Below, piece after piece: positions 7,643 through 16,196 of a DNA stretch of 64,000 nucleotides. The stretch covers positions 48,676 to 112,675 of the forward strand of contig DATKML010000053.1 of NCBI GenBank assembly GCA_035541875.1, read 5' to 3'. A program made the position numbers and the translations under genes. This DNA comes from JAJPHI01 sp035541875. Its GTDB lineage: Bacteria > Desulfobacterota > Binatia > Binatales > Binataceae. The notes beneath the pieces are model-generated. The model was not told where the DNA came from. It saw nothing but the letters and a program-made list of their open reading frames with translations, and searched no databases. Numbering within the stretch: the first letter of the stretch is position 1; each line of letters opens with the position of its first letter.

Positions 7643-9370
7643 TCACTCGCATTTTGCGCTGGCAGGTAGATTGTTCAGTTCGACAGGCAACGAGATCACC
7701 ACCTTGGTTCCAGCGCCAGGTGAGCTCTCGACTTTGATCGTGCCCTGATTCGTTACAACGATACTTTGGCAGAGGGAGAGACCCAGCCCTACGCCGGAGC
7801 CGGCGGGCTTGGTCGTGAAGAAAGGATCGAAGACCCGCTGCAGGTTCTCCGGCGCGATTCCGCATCCGTTGTCCGCGATCGTCATCATGACCCGGGGATC
7901 TCCGGACGCGGCGCAACAGTTACCAGTCGCAATACTGATTATGCCGTGGCCGTGATCGATCGCATCGACAGCGTTGAACAGAAGATTCAGGATGACCTGC
8001 TGAATGCCATTGTGGTCAGCAAAGGCGGCAGCCAGGTCGGGCGAGAGAGATGACTCGAGCCGGACTCCATCGAAACGACGATTGTAGGTCACCAAGCGCA
8101 GCGTCTCTTCAATCACCCCGTTAAGATCGAGGGCACGCCGCTCCGGCGGCGCGGGACGCGCGAAGTTCACCAAATCCTTGACCGTGGTCGCAATGCGGTT
8201 AATCTGCGAAAGAATCGTCCGCAGGGTTACCTGACGCTCAGGATCAGATTCACCCGGCAATATCGCCTGGACCAGCGACGAGATCGAGGCGAGCGGATTA
8301 TTCACTTCGTGAGCGACGCCGCTGGCGAAAGTTCCAGCCGCGGCCAGACGTTCAGCTTTGACCAGCGAATCGAGCATCTCGTGGCGCTGCGTCACTTCCC
8401 GCAGGATCATCTGGATAAAGCGGCGATTACCCGACGAGATCACCGCCGAATGCACATCGAAGTAGCGACCACTGATCGGGAGGTCGAGCGCCTGATCAGA
8501 ACCTCGCGCCAGAACTTGTTCAATATGCTTCAGGACGCCCGGACGCATCTCCTCTGGGCAAAGATCCGCTAGTTCGGTACCGAGCAGTTCCTTTTCGCGC
8601 TCTTCTGGCAGGAGCTCGTGCAGGGCTTTAGCGGCGGCATTGGCGCTCATCACGACCAGGGTATCCGGGTCGATCTCGTACATCGGATCGGGCGCGGCCT
8701 CGATCGAATTGCGGTACTTCTCCTCGGAAGCCTTGAGAGCGCGCTCGCGCGATTCGATATAGAACTGCGCGACCATCAAGCGCCGCTCGTCGACCGCAGC
8801 AACGATAGTATCGCGTGCAAGCTCGCCGCGACGCCCCTTCAGTGAGGCGCGCAGGTATTTGAGAATCACCTGCTTGAGGATGATATGGAAAAGGTTGAAT
8901 TCGGCCGGTTTGGCCCGCGCCAGCATCCCTTCCTGACAGTGTCGCCGCAGATGGACGTAGGTTCGGAGATCGTCGGGGTCTCGCAGATGAGCAACGAAGC
9001 GGATGAGCGCATTGGCCATCCCCTCGCGCTGCAGAGGCGCCATGATCGATTTCTCAATCGCGACGCACCACTCCTCGACTATCTGATCAAAGTTCCGTTC
9101 GATTAACGACACCGCGTCGGCACGGGCCTTGGCACTCGCCTCTCCGCGGTCGAAGGCAGGAGCGAAGAGTTCCGCCAGCATCTTTTCGATCGGATTAAGC
9201 TGAATCCGAATCGCATCGAGTTCCTCGGACAGCGCCTCTATCGGTGTATCGGTAGCTTCACGATGAGTCGCCTTTCGAGGCCGAGCGACCTTGCGTACCG
9301 AACGGGAAAGTTTTCGAAGACGAGTGAGGCGTCCCGGCGATTTCTCAAGCGAAGGATGGGCTCGCGGCAT
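7643..9370 (-). CDS. PAS-domain sensor histidine kinase
   Basis: A 575-residue soluble kinase and the partner of the adjacent sigma-54 regulator. After a basic N-terminus, residues about 60-210 form a helical region resembling RsbR-type N-terminal sensor domains, then a PAS domain (about 215-330). The HisKA H-box is GVAHEVNNPLASIS with the phospho-acceptor H354, followed by the HATPase N-box (NLLFNAVDAI), G1 (DNGCGI), F-box (FDPFFTTK) and G2 (GVGLGLS). There is no transmembrane helix, so it senses a cytoplasmic signal. The ATG at 9370 is divergent from the glycosyltransferase gene starting near 9562. Confidence 0.93.
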   Translation of the reverse strand: MPRAHPSLEKSPGRLTRLRKLSRSVRKVARPRKATHREATDTPIEALSEELDAIRIQLNPIEKMLAELFAPAFDRGEASAKARADAVSLIERNFDQIVEEWCVAIEKSIMAPLQREGMANALIRFVAHLRDPDDLRTYVHLRRHCQEGMLARAKPAEFNLFHIILKQVILKYLRASLKGRRGELARDTIVAAVDERRLMVAQFYIESRERALKASEEKYRNSIEAAPDPMYEIDPDTLVVMSANAAAKALHELLPEEREKELLGTELADLCPEEMRPGVLKHIEQVLARGSDQALDLPISGRYFDVHSAVISSGNRRFIQMILREVTQRHEMLDSLVKAERLAAAGTFASGVAHEVNNPLASISSLVQAILPGESDPERQVTLRTILSQINRIATTVKDLVNFARPAPPERRALDLNGVIEETLRLVTYNRRFDGVRLESSLSPDLAAAFADHNGIQQVILNLLFNAVDAIDHGHGIISIATGNCCAASGDPRVMMTIADNGCGIAPENLQRVFDPFFTTKPAGSGVGLGLSLCQSIVVTNQGTIKVESSPGAGTKVVISLPVELNNLPASAKCE

Positions 9371-9561
9371 AGTTGGTCATCCCTAAATCAGCTCTTTGCA
9401 TTATGCAATAGATTACCATCAATTCCTAACGCAAGATGCAAATCGTCGAGGCACGTTTGAGTCGCCGCAAAACGTTAAGCAAGCCGCACCAATTCGTCGG
9501 AGAAAGTTACCCATAACCTCTGAGAGCCTCGGCAACCGATTGAAAATAAAGGATTTATTCG

Positions 9562-12087
9562 GTGGCATGGCTTTGGCTCTGGAGTCTGGTCGTGATACCA
9601 GACCGAAGCGATACCAGGGTTAAAGCCAGCGGCAAGTTCTTCAGCCGCTCGGGTCGTAAGTTCTTCTTTAAGGCGATGCGGCTTGATGACTGCGGCGATT
9701 CCCTCGACTTCAGCGCCAAGCTCAGTTTGCGCAGACGCCTGGACGAACTCAACAACGCGCATACGACGGGACTGATTCTCAAAGAGGGTCAGGCCGAACC
9801 GGTTCTTGGTATCGCGGCGCAGGTGGGCCTTCCTGCGATGGTCGAGCTCCTGATTCCGGTCGAAGAGCTGTTGTCCGATACCGGTCTACGCGGCCTCACG
9901 ACACGGCTGTCACAAACGGCGAAGCTCCTGCGCTCGTATCCTACCCTGATGGGCTATCTGCTCGACTGCGAAGTCGATCCGACCGCACTACGTCATCGCG
10001 GGTTGGAGCAGGTGCGTAAGCGCCTGAGCAAGCTGGTCCGCGCTATTCGGAAGGTCGATGCCGAACGTCTTATCGCCCTGAAGCACCGGCCGGCGACGGT
10101 CGGACTGACCCTGCTGGAAGAAGACCTTATTTACGCGGAGCTCCCGACATTATCGCCCACCGAGCTGCGCGATTACGTAGTACGAATCCACAATCTCGCC
10201 GAGGCACGCCCGATCGTGCTCGAGTTTGGCGAGGGGCTCCCCGGGCAGGATGAGTTGGTGGCTAGTGCCTTCGGCCTTGGCGCCGCAGGGGTGGTCGCGC
10301 CGGCGGTGCAGCCAGCGGCATCGCACGGATGGCTGAGGGTGCGGACGCTGAGCGCCGGGGAGCTTCTCCCCTTTGTTAACCTGAATAGCACTTGTCCGCC
10401 GAAATTAGCCGAGCCGCCGATGGTTTCGGTGGTGATCTGCGCCTACAACGCTGAGCGCACGATGCGTGCGTGCCTCAAATCGCTGCGGACGATCGATTAC
10501 CCCAACTACGAAGTGATTATCGTCGACGACGGTTCCCGTGACCGCACGGCGGAAATCTCGATGGATTTCCCGGAATATCGACTGATTCGCCAGCCGAACA
10601 AGGGACTGAGCGTCGCGCGCAACGTCGGGATGCAGGCGGCACGCGGCGAAATCGTCGCGTACACCGATTCGGACTGCGTGGTCGATCCGCATTGGCTCAC
10701 GCTGATGGTCCGTACCATGACCGAACGCAACTTCGACGGATGCGGCGGACCAAACTACGCGCCGCACGAAGATGGCTGGATAGAGGGTGCCGTGGCGGCG
10801 TCGCCCGGTGCACCATGCCATGTGCTGGTCGGCGACGACAAGGCGGAGCATCTCGCGGGTTGCAACATGATGTTCCGTAAATCGGCGCTGCTTGCGATCG
10901 GCGGTTTCGATGCGCAATTTACCGCCGCTGGCGACGACGTCGATATCTGCTGGCGACTAATCGATGCGGGCTTCTCGGTCGGTTTCTGCCCTGCAGCCTT
11001 CGTATGGCACTTCCGCCGCAACACCGTGAAAGCCTACTACGGCCAGCAGCGCGGTTACGGCAAAGCCGAGGCGATGCTGTTCCTCAAGTATCCCGAACGC
11101 TTCAACGGCCTCGGCCAAATCCGCTGGCGCGGCACGATTCCAGGACTTGCTCGGACGATCCCGGGTGGGGCACAGAATCGAATCGGATGGGTTCGCCGCC
11201 GCAAGGATTTGCAGCGCGTCCACGAAGCGCAGTTGAGCGTGCTCAAGGTTCTGCCGCTGACGACGGAATGGAACGCCGCCGCGGCCGTAGCACTCCTGTT
11301 GTCACTAGGCATGGGAATCACGCTGCTTCCGGCGCTTGTCATGCTCGCGCTTAGCCCCGTCTGGGCCATCTACTACGCGGCTAATGCACCGCTCGAAAAA
11401 TGCCATCGTGGGTTTATCTCGCGCGCACTGATTGCCTGGCTCGCCTACAGCGGCCCGATGTCGCGAACGATCGCGCGCTATCGATGGCGTAAGGGAGCCC
11501 GCCGTCCGGAAAGCCTCGATGTCGAACCGCGGCAGCGCCCAACGATCGATTGGATTCGCCGCACGGTACGCCTCGCCTACTGGAACGAGGTCTGGACTAC
11601 GCGCGATAGCCTGCTGGAGAAGATCAGCCGCCTGCATATCCAGGTTGGTCGCCCAGCCACGCCGGATATCGGATGGAGCGACGCGGACCTTATCGTCGAA
11701 CCCGGTGCGCTGACCCGCGTCGAGATTAAGACCGCCGACGAAGAACACAGCGGTAATCGGATGAAGAATCACGTCGCGATTCGCGCCCGCCTGACCGGTT
11801 CAACCAAGCTGGGCTTGGCCGTAAGCAGTATCGCGGCGGTTATCGCAATCGCGCTGGGCACTGAGACCTTGGGGCTGACGCTCGGCGCCGTGACCCTCGG
11901 CCTGACGATCTGTGCCGCCGGTGAAATCTTTGAGACGCTGCGACTGGCCTACCGAATCGTAGAGCAATCGGCTAACGAACTCGGACTGGTGCCGCTGGGC
12001 AAGCCGACGGTGGCTGCGCTGCGCAAATCGGAGAAAGTCACGCTCAAGCCTCAGGAAGCCGCAGTCGAGCGGGCTACTATTCGCTAA
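9562..12087 (+). CDS. Membrane glycosyltransferase family 2 with large N-terminal domain
   Basis: Up to 841 residues. Residues about 30-280 form an N-terminal alpha/beta domain that may be barrel-like, resembling degenerate glycoside-hydrolase barrels, but I cannot name it. A GT2 domain (about 286-530) follows: VVICAYN at its start, IVDDGSRD for nucleotide binding, YTDSDCVVD as the metal-binding DxD-like site, and AGDDVDICWRL near the acceptor region. Hydrophobic helices at about 575-610 and 745-790 place it in the inner membrane. It probably makes an envelope or exported polysaccharide or glycolipid. GTG 9592, with GGAG eight bases upstream, is an alternative start to ATG 9562. The gene is divergent from the sigma-54 two-component operon. 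Confidence 0.85.
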   Translation: MAWLWLWSLVVIPDRSDTRVKASGKFFSRSGRKFFFKAMRLDDCGDSLDFSAKLSLRRRLDELNNAHTTGLILKEGQAEPVLGIAAQVGLPAMVELLIPVEELLSDTGLRGLTTRLSQTAKLLRSYPTLMGYLLDCEVDPTALRHRGLEQVRKRLSKLVRAIRKVDAERLIALKHRPATVGLTLLEEDLIYAELPTLSPTELRDYVVRIHNLAEARPIVLEFGEGLPGQDELVASAFGLGAAGVVAPAVQPAASHGWLRVRTLSAGELLPFVNLNSTCPPKLAEPPMVSVVICAYNAERTMRACLKSLRTIDYPNYEVIIVDDGSRDRTAEISMDFPEYRLIRQPNKGLSVARNVGMQAARGEIVAYTDSDCVVDPHWLTLMVRTMTERNFDGCGGPNYAPHEDGWIEGAVAASPGAPCHVLVGDDKAEHLAGCNMMFRKSALLAIGGFDAQFTAAGDDVDICWRLIDAGFSVGFCPAAFVWHFRRNTVKAYYGQQRGYGKAEAMLFLKYPERFNGLGQIRWRGTIPGLARTIPGGAQNRIGWVRRRKDLQRVHEAQLSVLKVLPLTTEWNAAAAVALLLSLGMGITLLPALVMLALSPVWAIYYAANAPLEKCHRGFISRALIAWLAYSGPMSRTIARYRWRKGARRPESLDVEPRQRPTIDWIRRTVRLAYWNEVWTTRDSLLEKISRLHIQVGRPATPDIGWSDADLIVEPGALTRVEIKTADEEHSGNRMKNHVAIRARLTGSTKLGLAVSSIAAVIAIALGTETLGLTLGAVTLGLTICAAGEIFETLRLAYRIVEQSANELGLVPLGKPTVAALRKSEKVTLKPQEAAVERATIR
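9563..9578 (+). promoter_or_regulatory. Candidate sigma-54 (-24/-12) promoter
   Basis: TGGCATGGCTTTGGCT has GG and GC separated by exactly 10 bases, the defining sigma-54 spacing, with a good -24 element (TGGCA). It lies between the sigma-54 two-component operon and the divergent glycosyltransferase gene. It overlaps the first possible start codon of that gene, which would argue for a start further downstream. Short motifs of this kind occur by chance. Confidence 0.3.
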
Positions 12088-12125
12088 CAAAACAACTCCG
12101 TAGCGACGCAGTAAGCGTCGTCAGC

Positions 12126-12160
12126 AAGTCGCGGCTCCAAAAGGCCGCGACTTTGCTTTT
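12126..12160 (+). terminator. Rho-independent terminator of the glycosyltransferase gene
   Basis: The perfect stem AAGTCGCGGC / GCCGCGACTT (12126-12135, 12144-12153), with loop TCCAAAAG, is followed by TGCTTTT. Confidence 0.8.
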
Positions 12161-12243
12161 GGAGCGAGAAGGATTCGCTGGCGGCAGATCGGGCCGGCGC
12201 AGTAAGATATCTTCAACTTGGCGGCACACGCCGCGCGATTACG

Positions 12244-12747
12244 ATGCCTGTTCACGAACATCATCAGCACTCGGGTAAGCATAAGCATCTGCGAGCCACG
12301 GTCATCACCGCGAGTGATACGCGGTCTGCTCAGGACGACGAAAGCGGTCGCTTGATCCGCGATCTGCTGGAAGAGGCCGGTCACAAGGTGGTGCATTATG
12401 AACTGCTGCCCGATGATCCTGAGAAGCTTCGCGAAGCCGCACTGGCTCGCCTCGCGCAGGACGGCTTGGTGATTATCAACGGCGGCACCGGCATCGCCGA
12501 GCGCGATTCGACGATCGAAGCGATCCGGCCTTTGCTGAGCAAAGAGCTCGAAGGCTTCGGTGAACTATTCCGGATGCTTTCCTATCAGGAGATCGGCGCG
12601 GCGGCCTTTTTGAGTCGGGCGCTCGCCGGTATCGCGCAGGGCCGCATCCTCGTCGCGCTGCCGGGATCACCCGCTGCCTGCCGCCTGGCGATGGAGAAAC
12701 TGCTGCTTCCACAACTCGGCCATATGGCTCATCTGCTGAAATTGTGA
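12244..12747 (+). CDS. moaB: Molybdenum cofactor biosynthesis protein MoaB (MogA/MoaB family)
   Basis: A 167-residue molybdopterin-binding protein acting late in molybdenum cofactor synthesis (adenylylation of molybdopterin). The family fold starts at ATVITASDTRS, and the signature NGGTGIAERDSTIEA binds the pterin; ALPGSPAACRLAM completes the site. The first 20 residues are unusually histidine-rich (HEHHQHSGKHKH), which could bind metal but may be a linker. It is followed after 10 bases by the moaD-moaE fusion, so the two form an operon. MoaA, MoaC and MoeA are not in the window. Confidence 0.92.
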   Translation: MPVHEHHQHSGKHKHLRATVITASDTRSAQDDESGRLIRDLLEEAGHKVVHYELLPDDPEKLREAALARLAQDGLVIINGGTGIAERDSTIEAIRPLLSKELEGFGELFRMLSYQEIGAAAFLSRALAGIAQGRILVALPGSPAACRLAMEKLLLPQLGHMAHLLKL

Positions 12748-12757
12748 AATCACGCCT

Positions 12758-13468
12758 ATGAACCGTCTGACGATCAAATTGTTTGCAACGCTACGGGAGC
12801 GTGCGCGGATCGCGGAGATCGATCGCGAATTTCCCGAAGGAACGACGATCGCCGAAATATGGCAACGCCTGCTCGGCGAGTTCCCCGAATTGGGGGGCCA
12901 TCGCGATGCTATCGCTTACGCGGTGAACCACGAATACGTGAAAGATGACTATCGCCCGCGCGATCGCGACGAGGTCGCTTTTATTCCTCCGGTCAGCGGC
13001 GGCAGCGAAGCGCCATGGTTGGGACCAATCTCAATCGGGCGTGATGCGATCGATGTAAGCGCACTCGAACAGTCCGTAGCGAGTCCGGCGGCAGGCGCGA
13101 TCGTCACCTTTGCCGGCACGACGCGCGAGAGCAACGTTGGTCGCAAGGTGATCCGTCTCGAATATGAGGCCTACGAACCGATGGCGCTATCCGAAATGCG
13201 CAAGCTCGCGATCGAAGCCGGCGAGCGCTGGAAGATCGTGCGGATTGCGATTCAACATCGCGTGGGGCTGGTAGAAATCGGCCAGACGTCGGTTGCAATC
13301 GCGGTTGCCTCGGCCCATCGCGCAGAGGCCTTCGAAGCCTGTCGCTTCGCGATCGATCGCCTCAAGGAAATCGTGCCGATCTGGAAGAAGGAATACTTCG
13401 AAGGCGGCGAGCTTTGGGTCGGATGCCAGAATTCCCATCCGCCCGAGCTCCATGGCCATCGGCATTGA
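12758..13468 (+). CDS. MoaD-MoaE fusion, molybdopterin synthase
   Basis: One 236-residue polypeptide holds both subunits of molybdopterin synthase, which adds two sulfurs to precursor Z (cPMP). Residues 1-82 are MoaD, a ubiquitin-like sulfur carrier ending in PPVSGG (Gly 81-82). Residues about 88-236 are MoaE, with FAGTTRESN and the catalytic-lysine block VPIWKKEYFEGGELWV. In separate MoaD the terminal Gly-Gly is activated to a thiocarboxylate; here it is internal, so the chain must be cut after GG. Similar fusions exist (for example MoaX of mycobacteria) and are processed. It is transcribed with moaB. Confidence 0.92.
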   Translation: MNRLTIKLFATLRERARIAEIDREFPEGTTIAEIWQRLLGEFPELGGHRDAIAYAVNHEYVKDDYRPRDRDEVAFIPPVSGGSEAPWLGPISIGRDAIDVSALEQSVASPAAGAIVTFAGTTRESNVGRKVIRLEYEAYEPMALSEMRKLAIEAGERWKIVRIAIQHRVGLVEIGQTSVAIAVASAHRAEAFEACRFAIDRLKEIVPIWKKEYFEGGELWVGCQNSHPPELHGHRH

Positions 13469-13598
13469 CCCCGCACAGGCGCTCACCAGGAGAGCTATGG
13501 GCGGGCGACCTCTGCCGAATCGCTTCGCATAGATCCCTCGGTTTGCGGATGCTCACCGGCCCGGGATGACACAAGGGGCTTAGTCGCGCATCTCGCAA

Positions 13599-13626
13599 TT
13601 GACCGCTCGGCCAGTATCAGGATAAT
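13599..13626 (+). promoter_or_regulatory. Candidate sigma-70 promoter of ispH
   Basis: TTGACC (13599-13604), a 16-base spacer and GATAAT (13621-13626) fit the housekeeping consensus. Only nine bases separate the -10 box from the ispH ATG at 13636, and there is no ribosome site, so a leaderless or near-leaderless transcript is expected if this promoter is used. Confidence 0.5.
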
Positions 13627-13635
13627 CGAGCACAG

Positions 13636-14586
13636 ATGCTTCCCGAACAAACTGCGGTTGAAAAGATTATCCTCGCCGAGCCGCGTGGCTTCTGCGCCGG
13701 CGTCGATCGGGCCGTTGAGGGCGTGCGTAACGCGCTACGCGAATACGGGCGTCCGCTCTATGTGCGTCATCAGATCGTGCACAACCGCTTTGTGCTCGAA
13801 GCGCTCGAACGTGAAGGTGCGATTTTCGTCGATAACCTCGACATGGTGCCGGAGGGTCAGCGCGTGATTTTCAGCGCGCACGGCGTTGCACCGAGCGAGT
13901 GGGATCATGCCCGTGAGCGCAAGCTGCGCGTAATCGATGCGACCTGCCCGCTCGTCACGAAAGTCCATACCGAAGTTGAGCGCTATGCTGCCGAGGGCCA
14001 AGGAGTGATCCTGATCGGACACGCCGGTCACGAGGAAGTAAACGGCACTCTCGGAGTGGCGCCCGGCAAGATCATGCTGGTGGGCAACGTCGACGAAGTC
14101 GCGGACATCGACCCGCCCGATCCCAGTCGGGTCGCGGCCGTGACACAGACGACGCTCAGCGTTGACGACACCCGCGAAATCATGGACGCGCTCAAGAAGC
14201 GTTTCCCAGCGCTCGCGACGCCCAAGACTGACGATATCTGTTACGCCACGCAGAACCGGCAAAACGCGGTAAAAGAGCTGGTCGGCGTTACCGATGCGAT
14301 TCTCGTCGTGGGCTCCAAGTCGAGTTCGAACGCGAATCGGATGGTTGAAGTCGCAAAGATGCGTGGTGGTCGCGCCTATCTGATCGATTCGATCGCCGAC
14401 GTTCTGCCGGAGATGCTCGAAGGTGTCGCCTCGCTGGGGCTCACCGCGAGTGCTTCATCGCCGGAGTGGCTGGTCGAAGAGATTATCGGCGCCTTTGCGG
14501 AAAAGGGTGCGACCGTCGAATTGATGAAGCTCAAGGAAGAGCGGATTCGTTTCCCGCTGCCGAGGCCCGCCGATCCCGAACCCTAA
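13636..14586 (+). CDS. ispH: 4-hydroxy-3-methylbut-2-enyl diphosphate reductase
   Basis: The last enzyme of the MEP isoprenoid pathway: it reduces HMBPP to IPP and DMAPP with a [4Fe-4S] cluster. All three cluster cysteines are present: C20 in EPRGFCAGVDRAV, C104 in DATCPLVTKVH and C202 in ICYATQNRQ. The substrate motifs SAHGV and GHEEVNGT are also intact. Its 316 residues are the normal length. It stands on its own promoter in a cluster of cofactor and nucleotide genes. Confidence 0.97.
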   Translation: MLPEQTAVEKIILAEPRGFCAGVDRAVEGVRNALREYGRPLYVRHQIVHNRFVLEALEREGAIFVDNLDMVPEGQRVIFSAHGVAPSEWDHARERKLRVIDATCPLVTKVHTEVERYAAEGQGVILIGHAGHEEVNGTLGVAPGKIMLVGNVDEVADIDPPDPSRVAAVTQTTLSVDDTREIMDALKKRFPALATPKTDDICYATQNRQNAVKELVGVTDAILVVGSKSSSNANRMVEVAKMRGGRAYLIDSIADVLPEMLEGVASLGLTASASSPEWLVEEIIGAFAEKGATVELMKLKEERIRFPLPRPADPEP

Positions 14587-14635
14587 GAACCCGAGCGGTA
14601 GCCATGCCCCGGAAGGAGTCGCTCACCAACCCACG

Positions 14636-15274
14636 ATGCGACGGCGTGGCTATATAGCGGTAGAAGGCCCTATCGGTGTCGGTAAGACCAGCCTCGCGCG
14701 TCTGCTTGCTCGCGAACTGAATGCCAAACTCGTACTGGAAGAAGTCGACGAGAATCCTTTCCTCGCACGCTTCTATAACGACCCTGATAAGTACGCCCTA
14801 CCCGTCCAGCTCTACTTCCTGCTGACCCGCTACAACCAGCAGCGTGAACTGGCGCAGCAGGATCTTTTCGCTCAAGCCACCGTCTCCGACTACCTGTTCG
14901 CCAAGGATCGTATTTTTGCGTCGCTCAATCTCGCGCCTGATGAAAAGGCACTCTACGAGAACGTCTATCGGCTACTCGACGCTCAGATGGCCAAGCCCGA
15001 TCTGGTCGTTTTCATGTCGGCGCGAATCGAAGTTTTGATCGAGCGGTTACGCAAGCGGAATCGCGATTTTGAACGCGATATAAATGTCGAGTACCTGGAG
15101 CAGGTGTCGTCCTCGTTCCGCGATTTCTTTTTCTACTACGACGAGGCCCCACTGCTGGTCGTCGACACGTCAGAGATCGATTTCGTCGAGGACTCAGATG
15201 ACCTGCGCGACCTGATCAAAGAGATCGATCGGGCCGGCCAAGGGGTACAGCATTACGTGCCCAGAAAGGGATGA
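14636..15274 (+). CDS. Deoxynucleoside kinase family protein
   Basis: A 212-residue dNK-type kinase that phosphorylates deoxyribonucleosides for DNA-precursor salvage. The P-loop is EGPIGVGKTSL, followed by EEVDENPFLARFY for base recognition, the KDR triad (YLFAKDRIF) in place of the usual ERS/DRS, and the lid RLRKRNRDFE. It could be specific for deoxyadenosine/deoxyguanosine or broader. It lies 49 bases after ispH and may be cotranscribed. Confidence 0.85.
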   Translation: MRRRGYIAVEGPIGVGKTSLARLLARELNAKLVLEEVDENPFLARFYNDPDKYALPVQLYFLLTRYNQQRELAQQDLFAQATVSDYLFAKDRIFASLNLAPDEKALYENVYRLLDAQMAKPDLVVFMSARIEVLIERLRKRNRDFERDINVEYLEQVSSSFRDFFFYYDEAPLLVVDTSEIDFVEDSDDLRDLIKEIDRAGQGVQHYVPRKG

Positions 15275-15291
15275 TGCGCGAGGATAGGTCG

Positions 15292-15600
15292 TCAGTTTGA
15301 TGTTCTGATGCCAGGTGATTGCGCCGCAAGCGTTTCGATCTCTCCTGCCAGCTTGAAGTCCTTTTCCGTCACTGCGTGCGCGACGTGCGTGGTGCAGATG
15401 AAAGTGATCCGCGTATAGTTGAGATTGATATCGGGATGATGGTCGGCGGTTTCGGCGATCTCGGCGATTTGATCGATGAAGCGGATCCCATCCATAAAGG
15501 TCTTGAAGCGAAAGAGCTTCCGAATCGAATCGTCCTTATACTCCCATCCCGGGAGCGCTTTCAGCTGATCTTCAATCTCGGCTGCAGTGAGCTTGGCCAT
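15292..15600 (-). CDS. phhB: 4a-hydroxytetrahydrobiopterin dehydratase (pterin-4a-carbinolamine dehydratase)
   Basis: A 102-residue PCD/DCoH protein that dehydrates the 4a-carbinolamine formed by pterin-dependent hydroxylases; it has also been linked to molybdenum-cofactor genes in other genomes. The signature ADHHPDINLNYTRITF and the later THVAHAVTEKD carry the conserved histidines. It is convergent with the deoxynucleoside kinase gene and starts next to a small intergenic repeat. Confidence 0.93.
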   Translation of the reverse strand: MAKLTAAEIEDQLKALPGWEYKDDSIRKLFRFKTFMDGIRFIDQIAEIAETADHHPDINLNYTRITFICTTHVAHAVTEKDFKLAGEIETLAAQSPGIRTSN

Positions 15601-15607
15601 CCTTTAC

Positions 15608-15660
15608 TTTGGCCGCGCCTCGCGGACTCGGCCACCCCCTGTTCCGTGCCTCCGGCACGG
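15608..15660. repeat. Intergenic repeat with palindromic end
   Basis: Positions 15608-15640 match 40711-40743 at 29 of 33 bases. The adjacent palindrome CCGTGCC-TCC-GGCACGG (15644-15660) recurs at 31595-31611 as CCGCGCC-TCC-GGCGCGG. The element lies between divergent genes (phhB and the hydratase gene). Confidence 0.6.
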
Positions 15661-15733
15661 TCATTTCTAAATGCTGCAAACGCTCGCGCGAGTGTCTTGT
15701 CCGCGGCGCGGCTCTTATACTAGACCAGAAGCC

Positions 15734-16183
15734 ATGGCGAACAAGTACGTTACTGAGGAAGTCATCAAACAGATCGGCAAAGTCGCCGAGCCCCGCACCT
15801 ATGAGGTTGAGCGCGGCGCGATTCGGCGTTTCGCCGAGGCGATCGGCGACGCAAATCCGCTCTTCAACAACGAACAGGAAGCGCGCAAGAGCCGTTACGG
15901 CGGGATGATCGCGCCACCGACCTTCTGCCGTTCGATGATGGCGGCTTTCCCTGAAGTAAAGATCGAGATTCCGGGGAATCGTGGGCTCGACGGCGGTTCG
16001 GATTGGGAATACTTCGAACCGATCCGACCGGGGGATCGGATTACGGTGCAGTGCAAGATCGCCGATATCCGTGAGAGCGCGGGGCGCCTCGGTGCGATGG
16101 TTTTCACTACGATCGAGACCTCATATACGAACCAATTCGGGCAGGTAGTGGCGCTCCAGCGCTCCACCAGCATTCGCTACTAG
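15734..16183 (+). CDS. MaoC-like hydratase subunit, FAS1-type N-terminal dehydratase domain
   Basis: A 149-residue single hot-dog fold. The start is ATG 15734 (MANKYVTEEVIKQ); the frame stays open further upstream, but that part is not protein-like. PRTYEVERGAIRRFAEAIG and GGMIAPPTF are typical of the MaoC_dehydrat_N half of R-specific enoyl-CoA hydratases. This half usually lacks the catalytic Asp-His pair and dimerises with a MaoC partner, here the next gene 13 bases downstream. Together they would hydrate trans-2-enoyl-CoA to (R)-3-hydroxyacyl-CoA. Confidence 0.88.
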   Translation: MANKYVTEEVIKQIGKVAEPRTYEVERGAIRRFAEAIGDANPLFNNEQEARKSRYGGMIAPPTFCRSMMAAFPEVKIEIPGNRGLDGGSDWEYFEPIRPGDRITVQCKIADIRESAGRLGAMVFTTIETSYTNQFGQVVALQRSTSIRY

Positions 16184-16196
16184 GCGGAGAAGATCG

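Noticed and set aside
9396..9623. Short open frames between the kinase and glycosyltransferase genes
   Set aside because: No ribosome site, no family resemblance, and they overlap the promoter region of both divergent genes.
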